5,751 bases of DNA from PVC group bacterium (lineage in GTDB: Bacteria > GCA-001730085 > JADFSZ01), in NCBI GenBank assembly GCA_022560555.1, contig JADFSZ010000115.1, positions 1 through 5,751 of the forward strand, given 5' to 3'. The notes below the pieces were generated by a model. The model ran no database searches and had not been told where the DNA came from. It worked only from the letters and a program-made list of their open reading frames with translations. Below are positions 1 to 5,002 of the stretch, piece by piece; the stretch's first letter is position 1; the number at the start of each line of letters is the position of its first letter. Both the position numbers and the translations under genes were made by a program.

Positions 1-236
1 GTGTTTTAGATGAAATCGACGCTCCTCTTGATGATGCGAATATTGACCGGTTTGTAACTCTGTTGCAGAAGTTCTTGAATAAAACGCAGTTCATTATTAT
101 TTCACACAACAAAAAAACCATTTCCATTGCGGATACACTCTATGGTATTACAATGGAGATACCCGGCATTTCCCGTCTGATCTCTGTCAAACTTGTTGAA
201 GGAGAAGAAAAACTCGCAGGGGAATTAACCGCTTAA
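1..236 (+). CDS. smc: Smc chromosome segregation ATPase, C-terminal end (partial, 5' end outside window)
   Basis: This is the last 77 residues of a structural-maintenance-of-chromosomes ATPase, which compacts and segregates the chromosome in the cytoplasm together with ScpA and ScpB. The frame opens at base 3 and ends with TAA at 234-236. It begins inside the Walker B/D-loop segment, readable as VLDEIDAPLDDANIDRF, with the Walker B acidic pair (D-E) followed by the D-loop. Next come the strand and H-motif QFIIISHNKKT and the typical Smc ending around ITMEIPGISRLISVKL. These match the C-terminal head half of bacterial Smc rather than RecN or RecF, whose sequences differ after the D-loop. The N-terminal head, coiled coils and hinge lie upstream of the window. 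The next gene starts 14 bases after the stop on the same strand, which suggests co-transcription. Sure of the family; the rest of the gene cannot be assessed. Confidence 0.94.
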   Translation, partial: VLDEIDAPLDDANIDRFVTLLQKFLNKTQFIIISHNKKTISIADTLYGITMEIPGISRLISVKLVEGEEKLAGELTA

Positions 237-250
237 CATGAAATGTAACC

Positions 251-1228
251 ATGATGAAGTACATAAAGCCGGATGTCCTAAAAAGTTTTTTTCTTACCGT
301 GCTTGTATTGACACTTGCTTTTTTCTTGTCGAACCATTCCCTCTTTGCCCAAGAGTATAAGATAGTCGCGATCGTAAATGATGACATCATCACAAATTAC
401 GATATCGAAAAATTTCTTTTGCCGATGATTGAGCAGTACAAGAAAATTTATAGCGAAGACGTATTAGATGCCAAACTGAAGGGGCTGGAAGAAAATGTGC
501 TTGAGAGATTGATCGAGGAAAAGCTGATACTTCTTGAGGCGAAACGTATAAATTTTGAAGTCGGCAAAAAGGAAGTGAACGAAAAATTCGATAAGATTGT
601 GAACAAATTCCCTTCGAGAGAACAGTTTGAGATTTCTCTTGAGCGCCAGGGCCAGACAACCAAGGAATTAAAAAAACAAATTAGGGAAGGGATCGTTATT
701 AAAAAAATGGTTAATTATTTTGTCGGCAGCCGCGTGGAAATTTCACAAACAGATATTGAAGAGTACTATCAAGATCACCTGCAGGATTTTATTCTTGAAG
801 AAGAGTATAAAGTTCGGCATATTTTTATTAGTAAAAAGGGGCGTGAGCCGATTTTACTCAAACAGGACGTTGACAATGTAAAAGCGCGTATTCAAAAGGG
901 AGACGATTTTGCCGAACTCGCGAAAAGTTTTTCGAACGGTCCGAATGCTCCTCTGGGCGGGGACCTGGGATTTGTAAAGCGAGGTCAGTTTCAGGCTCAA
1001 TTGGATGAAATCATTACCACTCTCAGTATCAATGATACGGCGGGTCCTGTTGAATCGGATCGAGGATTTCATTTTTTAAAACTTGAGGCAAAAAAGGATG
1101 TCAGTATTCAACCCATAGAAGAAGTTGAGCCCTATGTTCGCAATCTCTTATTCAAAGAAGCCGTAAAGGAAAAACGTAACAGTTGGATCGAAGAAGTAAA
1201 ATTACGCAGTTTTATCGAAATTAAATAA
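251..1228 (+). CDS. surA: SurA-like exported peptidyl-prolyl isomerase / outer-membrane protein chaperone
   Basis: A 325-residue exported protein of the SurA/PpiC group, expected to act in the periplasm on unfolded outer-membrane proteins. Residues 1-33 look like a signal peptide: a Lys-containing start, a hydrophobic stretch at about 13-26 (FFLTVLVLTLAFFL), and probable cleavage after LFA at 33. Residues 36-180 resemble the SurA N-terminal chaperone domain, starting with VAIVNDDIITNYDIEKF. Residues 184-280 form one parvulin domain: H190 in KVRHIFI, the F-A-E-L-A-K-S-F-S block at 220-228, GGDLGF at 236-241, and H274 in RGFHFLKLE. E. coli SurA has two parvulin domains and about 430 residues, so this is the shorter, single-domain form. 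The following order pdxA-ksgA matches the classic surA-pdxA-ksgA operon and supports the name. No Shine-Dalgarno is visible before the start. ATG at 251 and ATG at 254 are equally possible, and coupling to smc is likely. It could also be called a PpiC/PrsA-type foldase. Confidence 0.87.
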   Translation: MMKYIKPDVLKSFFLTVLVLTLAFFLSNHSLFAQEYKIVAIVNDDIITNYDIEKFLLPMIEQYKKIYSEDVLDAKLKGLEENVLERLIEEKLILLEAKRINFEVGKKEVNEKFDKIVNKFPSREQFEISLERQGQTTKELKKQIREGIVIKKMVNYFVGSRVEISQTDIEEYYQDHLQDFILEEEYKVRHIFISKKGREPILLKQDVDNVKARIQKGDDFAELAKSFSNGPNAPLGGDLGFVKRGQFQAQLDEIITTLSINDTAGPVESDRGFHFLKLEAKKDVSIQPIEEVEPYVRNLLFKEAVKEKRNSWIEEVKLRSFIEIK

Positions 1229-1278
1229 CTTTCCTCTTATTCTCAAGCGCTTAAAATCATTTTCCGGGTAACTCTGTT
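1229..1278. other. Largest intergenic gap (50 bases), between surA-like gene and pdxA; no firm signal
   Basis: This gap holds no ORF, no hairpin with a loop and no T-run, so there is no terminator. It contains an 8-base palindrome AAGCGCTT at 1245-1252 and a TAAAAT at 1252-1257 that resembles a sigma-70 -10 box at 5 of 6 positions. Nothing like TTGACA lies 16-18 bases upstream of it. An internal promoter for pdxA is possible but weakly supported. The only ribosome-binding hint for pdxA is GGG at 1266-1268, 10 bases before the ATG. Confidence 0.25.
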
Positions 1279-2298
1279 ATGGCAAAGATCAAGCTGGGTT
1301 TGACGGCAGGAGATCCGGGTGGTATCGGAGCCCGGATTATCGCGAAATTGCTCGCGGCCCGCGATCTGTATCGATATTGTGAACCCTTCATTTTTGGCCC
1401 CGAGGAACACATATTAAGTTATCTGAAAAAGGAGAATGTGCGTATACGCGTTATTTACGTGAACGACAAGATTTGCCTTAAGAGCGTGTATGGATCGGCC
1501 TGGCTTGTTCCCGGAAAGACTTCTTCAAAACGTAAAATCCGTAAAGGAAAAATCACAAAAGGAAACGGACAACTGGCCATTCAATATTTACAAGATGCCT
1601 TGGAGTATTGCCGTCAAAAACGGATCGATGGCATTGTCACAGGGCCCGTATCAAAAGAGGCCGTCGCGAAATCCCTTAAAAACTTTTCCGGTCATACGGA
1701 ATTTCTTCAAAAAGCAACGAAATGCAAACATGTGGTAATGTTTTTTTCATCTCCCCTATTAAAGGTTGGTCTTTTAACTCGGCATGTTCCTCTTAGCAAA
1801 GTACCAAAATTAATCAAAGGAAGCGATATCACAAAAGCTTTAAATCTTATGGATACGAATAGTAAACTCTTTGGTATCAAAAAAGCCCGGATTGCCGTTT
1901 GCGGACTCAATCCGCATGCGGGAGAAAACGGATTATTGGGATCCGAGGATAAAAAAATTGTGGCACCGGCCGTCAAGCGAGCGCAAAAACAAGGAATAAG
2001 GGCGAGCGGACCATGGAGCGCGGACACGGTGTTTACCCGAACTCTGAAAGGCGACTTCGATATGGTCCTTGCTCTCTATCATGATCAGGGACTCGCTCCC
2101 TTCAAAGCCATTGCGTTTGAGGATGGTGTTCAGACAACTCTGGGACTCCCCTTTGTCCGGACAAGTCCGGACCATGGTCCGGCCTTCGACAAAACGGACT
2201 CCGCTTATGTAAGTGTTAAAAGTTTTTCTAATGCCGTTCAGTTAGCCTCCCTGATGATCAAGAGAAGGAAAAAAAATCCAAAGTCAAAGCATGGATAA
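1279..2298 (+). CDS. pdxA: PdxA, 4-hydroxythreonine-4-phosphate dehydrogenase (somewhat divergent)
   Basis: PdxA oxidises 4-phosphohydroxy-L-threonine with NAD(P); the product decarboxylates and PdxJ uses it to make pyridoxine 5'-phosphate (DXP-dependent vitamin B6 pathway, cytoplasm). The 339-residue length is normal. Family motifs occur in order: GDPGGIG (11-17), TGPVSKEAV (121-129), SGHTEFL (137-143), RHVPL (168-172), GLNPHAGENG (209-218), YHDQGLAPFK (267-276) and TLGLPFVRTSPDHG (287-300). The three metal-binding His of the E. coli enzyme (166, 211, 266) correspond to H169, H213 and H268. Several usually conserved positions differ: GDPAGIGPE is GDPGGIGARI, GVN is GVQ (283-285), HGTA is HGPA (299-302), and the A-G-K-G stretch after it is replaced by K-T-D-S (305-308). 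The start fits the family, as GDP lies about ten residues in. Its end overlaps ksgA by 8 bases, as expected for coupled translation. A PdxA2-type paralogue acting on a related substrate is an alternative, but the surA-pdxA-ksgA context favours true PdxA. Confidence 0.92.
   Translation: MAKIKLGLTAGDPGGIGARIIAKLLAARDLYRYCEPFIFGPEEHILSYLKKENVRIRVIYVNDKICLKSVYGSAWLVPGKTSSKRKIRKGKITKGNGQLAIQYLQDALEYCRQKRIDGIVTGPVSKEAVAKSLKNFSGHTEFLQKATKCKHVVMFFSSPLLKVGLLTRHVPLSKVPKLIKGSDITKALNLMDTNSKLFGIKKARIAVCGLNPHAGENGLLGSEDKKIVAPAVKRAQKQGIRASGPWSADTVFTRTLKGDFDMVLALYHDQGLAPFKAIAFEDGVQTTLGLPFVRTSPDHGPAFDKTDSAYVSVKSFSNAVQLASLMIKRRKKNPKSKHG
2153..2182. repeat. Two adjacent perfect palindromes inside pdxA
   Basis: TTGTCCGGACAA (2153-2164) and CCGGACCATGGTCCGG (2167-2182) are both perfect inverted repeats separated by two bases. 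The 8-mer GTCCGGAC occurs at 2155-2162 and again at 2165-2172, exactly ten bases (about one helical turn) apart, and GTCCGG recurs at 2177-2182. The stretch encodes the conserved PdxA segment F-V-R-T-S-P-D-H-G-P-A, so protein constraint explains part of it. The symmetry is read directly from the sequence. Any binding or structural role is unproven, and chance within coding sequence is the default explanation. Confidence 0.6.
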
Positions 2299-3118
2299 TC
2301 CTATAAGACCGCTTAAACGGCTTGGGCAAAATTTTCTTACTAATGTGGGAATCCAAAAGATAATGATTCAGGCGCTCGCATTGTGTCCGGAAGATTTGGT
2401 TTTGGAGATTGGCCCGGGAAAAGGGGCGTTAACGGATCATATGGTTCAAAAGGCTAAGCATATAATCGTTGTGGAAAAAGATAGACGTTTAAGTGAGTAC
2501 TTAAAAAAGAAATATCAGATGGATCCGGCCATAAAAGTGATTTGTGAGGATATTCTCTCCTATGATTTAACTTTGGATTTTAAAAAAAGCGGCAAAATCA
2601 AAGTGATCGGCAGTTTACCTTACTATATTACCTCCCAAATTTTGTTTTACTTGATCAACCACCGCTTTCGGATTGATCGGGCGGTGTTGCTCGTGCAGAA
2701 GGAAGTGGCCCGCCGCATAGTGGCCTCTCCGGGAACGAAAGAATTTGGGGCTCTCACTGTAGCCATGCAATATTATACCCGGACCAAAATCATCCGGCAT
2801 GTGCCGGCGGGATCTTTTTGGCCCCGTCCGGGTGTGACATCAAGTCTGATTCAGGTCATGATGCGCCCGCAGCCTGAGAGGGGGCTTGCGGATGAGGAGG
2901 GTTTTTTTTGTTTTAATAAAATGATGTTTTCCAAGAGGAGAAAAACCATCCTGGGGTCCTTATTCCGTCACGTGACCCCTCATTTGCCAAAACAGAAATT
3001 AAGCGCTATACTGGCTCATTGCGATATTAACCCACAGAACCGTTACGAAAAACTCGATCTTGAACATATGATACTTTTGTATAATGGTCTTCAACATCAG
3101 GGAAGGAGGCATCTGTGA
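2291..3118 (+). CDS. ksgA: KsgA/RsmA, 16S rRNA (adenine1518-N6/adenine1519-N6)-dimethyltransferase
   Basis: KsgA (RsmA) transfers four methyl groups from S-adenosylmethionine to two adjacent adenines in the 3'-terminal hairpin of 16S rRNA, a late checkpoint of 30S assembly. Its loss classically gives kasugamycin resistance. The 275-residue length is typical. Motifs in order: LGQNFL (11-16), SAM-binding VLEIGPGKGALT (37-48), acidic E62 in VVEKD, D87 in CEDIL, the catalytic loop GSLPYYIT (107-114), VQKEVARRIVASPGTKEFGAL (about 135-155), VPAGSFWPRP (171-180) and the C-terminal FSKRRKTILGSL (213-224). The catalytic motif is normally N-L-P-Y, but here position 108 is Ser (codon AGT at 2612-2614). 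The start follows the pdxA overlap ATGGATAA and has no close Shine-Dalgarno (GAAGGA at 2264-2269 is too far away), so translation is probably coupled to pdxA. The stop TGA overlaps the next gene's GTG. Family assignment is firm; the effect of Ser108 is unknown. Confidence 0.96.
   Translation: MDNPIRPLKRLGQNFLTNVGIQKIMIQALALCPEDLVLEIGPGKGALTDHMVQKAKHIIVVEKDRRLSEYLKKKYQMDPAIKVICEDILSYDLTLDFKKSGKIKVIGSLPYYITSQILFYLINHRFRIDRAVLLVQKEVARRIVASPGTKEFGALTVAMQYYTRTKIIRHVPAGSFWPRPGVTSSLIQVMMRPQPERGLADEEGFFCFNKMMFSKRRKTILGSLFRHVTPHLPKQKLSAILAHCDINPQNRYEKLDLEHMILLYNGLQHQGRRHL
3101..3109 (+). promoter_or_regulatory. Strong Shine-Dalgarno for the HAMP membrane protein
   Basis: GGAAGGAGG lies within the end of ksgA, five bases before the GTG at 3115. 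It supports GTG as the true start of the next gene and is the only near-consensus ribosome-binding site seen before a gene in this window. The neighbouring genes have weak or no such sites. Confidence 0.85.
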
Positions 3119-3717
3119 AAAAACGTGATCAGGCTTATCAGCGCCGATGGTCCAATTTGATAGTGAACCGAACTCTCCAATTTCGGTACGCGGGTATCTT
3201 TGCCGGATTTTCTCTTGTGATATCCGTATTGTTCGGGTTTTTCCTTTTTTACCAGACAGACTTATTTTTAGACATTATTGAAAAGATTATGAGTCCCGAA
3301 GATTTATTGATGGCCGGTATGAACGAGCTCAAAAGCCAACTGTGTCTCAGTATCATCATTATTATTTGTGTGAACACTATTGTTCTCTCTTTGGTTGGTG
3401 TGTGCATCTCGCATGCCGTTGCGGGGCCGATATGGCGCATGGAAAAACAGCTCAAAAAATTAGCTGAGGGCGATTTAGGTTATATTTATTTTCGCAAAAC
3501 GGATTTATGTCCGTCCTTGCAGGAGCATTACAATAACGTTATGGATGCGCTTAAAAAGAAAAACTCAGAAATCATTTCTGCTCTGAAGGCGATGGAAGAG
3601 CAAGCAGGAGGTGTTTCCCAAGAGTTAGCTAGGGATGAATTAGAGAAAACAAAGGTGAAGGACGCTCTAAAGAAAATAAATCAGGAAATAGATCGTGTTC
3701 GGAATTTGTGTTCATAA
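3115..3717 (+). CDS. Two-helix inner-membrane protein with HAMP domain and C-terminal coiled coil, function unknown
   Basis: A 200-residue membrane protein starting at GTG, which overlaps the ksgA stop by four bases and has a strong ribosome-binding site. A basic cytoplasmic N-terminus (R10, R11, R20, R24) precedes TM1 at about 25-46. A short external loop (about 47-76) and TM2 (about 77-99) follow. Next comes a HAMP-like segment (about 97-150) with the signature ISHAVAGPIWRMEKQLKKLAEGDL, in which G104-P105 is the usual HAMP turn. Residues 136-197 are charged, heptad-like and probably coiled coil. No kinase, methyl-accepting, GGDEF or phosphatase domain follows: the protein ends in LCS just after the coil, with tandem TAA stops. 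HAMP domains normally pass a signal from membrane helices to an output domain, so this may be an adaptor or half-receptor partnering another protein. That is inference. I do not recognise a named gene. Similar small 'HAMP domain-containing' proteins are known from delta-type and candidate-phylum bacteria, without an assigned role. Confidence 0.82.
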   Translation: MKKRDQAYQRRWSNLIVNRTLQFRYAGIFAGFSLVISVLFGFFLFYQTDLFLDIIEKIMSPEDLLMAGMNELKSQLCLSIIIIICVNTIVLSLVGVCISHAVAGPIWRMEKQLKKLAEGDLGYIYFRKTDLCPSLQEHYNNVMDALKKKNSEIISALKAMEEQAGGVSQELARDELEKTKVKDALKKINQEIDRVRNLCS

Positions 3718-3729
3718 TAAGGGAAATGT

Positions 3730-4242
3730 ATGACCTCCGCGTATCTGAGTATTGGATCCAATCTTGACCCCCGCTCGGAATATCTTTCCTTAGCCATCGA
3801 GGATCTGAAAGCTGCGGGTTTTGTCATCAAGAGAATGTCGGGGGTGTATGAGACCCAAGCATGGGGGAAAGAAGACGAACCGGATTATTTGAATTGCTGT
3901 GTTCACGGGGAAACACTTTTAGGCCCTTTTGATCTCCTGAAACTCGTGAAGGATATTGAAGTCCAGGTAGGGCGGCGCTCTCGAGAGCACTGGGGAACGC
4001 GGGAAGTGGATATCGATATTCTTCTTTATGGTGACGAAAAAATCTTATCACCTAAACTGACCATTCCCCACAGAGACTTAAAAAAGAGACGTTTTGTTCT
4101 TGTTCCTTTGCTGGATGTGACTCATGGGGCTAGTGTACTTATTGATGGTGAGGACCCGAAAGATATTCTTGAAAATTTGAATGATTCTTCTCGGGTAAAA
4201 ATTTATGACCATTCGCGAGATTCAAAGCAAGAAAAAACATAA
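3730..4242 (+). CDS. folK: FolK, 6-hydroxymethyl-7,8-dihydropterin pyrophosphokinase (HPPK)
   Basis: FolK moves pyrophosphate from ATP to 6-hydroxymethyl-7,8-dihydropterin, the step before dihydropteroate synthase (FolP) in folate synthesis; it is cytoplasmic. The 170-residue protein carries all family motifs: YLSIGSNL (5-12), VYETQAWG (39-46), DEPDYLN (49-55), EVQVGRRSREHWGTREVDIDIL (77-98) and IPHRDLKKRRFVLVPL (112-127). D94 and D96 match the Mg-binding D95 and D97 of E. coli FolK; W88 and R91 match W89 and R92. The last 30 or so residues are a poorly conserved tail, and the final 38 bases also encode the start of panB. A modest Shine-Dalgarno AAGGGAA (3719-3725) sits just before the ATG and the gap from the HAMP gene is 12 bases. 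folK next to panB is a familiar pairing (for example folK-panB-panC in pseudomonads). No folP or folB is visible here. Confidence 0.96.
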   Translation: MTSAYLSIGSNLDPRSEYLSLAIEDLKAAGFVIKRMSGVYETQAWGKEDEPDYLNCCVHGETLLGPFDLLKLVKDIEVQVGRRSREHWGTREVDIDILLYGDEKILSPKLTIPHRDLKKRRFVLVPLLDVTHGASVLIDGEDPKDILENLNDSSRVKIYDHSRDSKQEKT

Positions 4243-4993
4243 GAAAAAAATTTCGGCTGTGACGGCTTATGATTATTATACGGCGTATTATGCCAGTTGC
4301 GCGCATATCGATATTCTTCTTGTGGGAGATTCTCTCGGGATGGTGGTGTTGGGATACTCTTCGACCTTGCCGGTGACTGTCGAGGACATGGTTCACCATA
4401 GCCGCGCCGTCGAACGCGGCGCCAATGGGCCCTTACTTGTCGTCGATATGCCATTTATGAGTTATCAGACAAGTCCTGCGGACGCGGTTAAAAATGCCGG
4501 CCGGCTGATCAAAGATGGCTCCATGCAGGCCGTTAAGCTCGAAGGAGCTAAAGGTATCGGCCGAAAAATTAAGGCGATCTTGAACGCGGGAATTCCTGTG
4601 ATGGGGCATTTGGGGGTATTGCCGCAATCCGTGCATAAAGACAGCGGTTATCGTGCCAAAGGAAAATCAAGTCATGAAGCCGGAAAACTGATGGATGATG
4701 CGCGCTATTTAGAAGATCTGGGTGTCTTTGCGATCGTACTTGAGTGTGTAGCGGAACGTGTATCTAAAAAAATCACCGAGACGATTCGCATCCCAAGCAT
4801 CGGAATTGGATCCGGGAAATGGTGCGATGGGCAGATTTTGGTGTCTCACGATTTGTTGGGGATCTCCAACTCTAAACGCCCTCGATTTGTGAAACAATTT
4901 GCGAAGGTAGGCGATACAATGCTGAATTCTTTCAAAAAATACCGCAGTGAGGTTTTGCGGGGAAAATATCCAACCAGAAAGCATAGTTATTGA
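4205..4993 (+). CDS. panB: PanB, 3-methyl-2-oxobutanoate hydroxymethyltransferase
   Basis: PanB (ketopantoate hydroxymethyltransferase) adds a hydroxymethyl group from 5,10-methylene-tetrahydrofolate to alpha-ketoisovalerate, giving ketopantoate, the first committed step to pantothenate and CoA. The 262-residue length is normal for this TIM-barrel enzyme. Motifs: VTAYDYYTA (19-27), LLVGDSLGMVVLGY (38-51), LPVTVEDMVHHSRAV (55-69), VVDMPFMSY (79-87), VKLEGA (110-115), GHLGVLPQS (134-142) and IGIGSGKWCDGQILV (199-213). The Mg-binding D45, D84 and E114 of E. coli correspond to D42, D81 and E113, and catalytic E181 corresponds to E180. The ATG at 4205 is the first possible start, since TAA in this frame lies just upstream (4196-4198). 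It lies 38 bases inside folK and only a weak GGG (4193-4195) precedes it, which suggests translational coupling. panC, the usual partner, does not follow; purM does. Confidence 0.97.
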   Translation: MTIREIQSKKKHKKKISAVTAYDYYTAYYASCAHIDILLVGDSLGMVVLGYSSTLPVTVEDMVHHSRAVERGANGPLLVVDMPFMSYQTSPADAVKNAGRLIKDGSMQAVKLEGAKGIGRKIKAILNAGIPVMGHLGVLPQSVHKDSGYRAKGKSSHEAGKLMDDARYLEDLGVFAIVLECVAERVSKKITETIRIPSIGIGSGKWCDGQILVSHDLLGISNSKRPRFVKQFAKVGDTMLNSFKKYRSEVLRGKYPTRKHSY

Positions 4994-5002
4994 GATAACG
5001 AT

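Noticed and set aside
1-10. GTGTTTTAGA at the left edge resembles the start of a type II CRISPR repeat
   Set aside because: There is no second copy and no spacer periodicity; the bases encode the Walker B region of Smc.
308-336. TTGACA at 308-313 as a promoter -35 box
   Set aside because: It lies in the signal-peptide coding region, and the bases 17 positions further (GAACCA) do not resemble a -10 box. A second TTGACA at about 5151 in purM is likewise inside a gene.
238-360. A 40-codon, Cys-rich ORF starting at ATG 238, overlapping the start of the surA-like gene in another frame
   Set aside because: It sits fully across the signal-peptide region of a well-supported gene, its possible ribosome-binding site is too far away (AGGGGAA at about 218-224), and the Cys come from TGT/TGC triplets in a T-rich stretch. 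No recognisable protein pattern.
1507-1589. Lys/Arg-rich stretch of PdxA (around residues 80-94) considered as a frameshift or insertion
   Set aside because: The frame is continuous, the overall length is normal for PdxA, and conserved motifs on both sides are in register; the corresponding region is variable in the family.
1707-2027. 106-codon open frame on the minus strand within pdxA
   Set aside because: It lies opposite conserved PdxA motifs, shows no family pattern and no initiation signals; it is a by-product of the codon use of the real gene. The same applies to other minus-strand open frames, e.g. 390-659, 4139-4399, 4709-5017 and 5023-5295.
2894-2909. GAGGAGGG followed by a run of eight T in ksgA, like a stimulated frameshift site
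   Set aside because: The zero frame continues into a good KsgA C-terminus, while -1 and +1 shifts both reach a stop within a few codons. No useful product would result. The run is only a place where an indel error could arise.
4401-4420. GC-rich hairpin GCCGCG/CGCGGC with an 8-base loop in panB
   Set aside because: It lies within conserved PanB coding sequence, has no T-run after it and is only six base pairs, so it is not a terminator.
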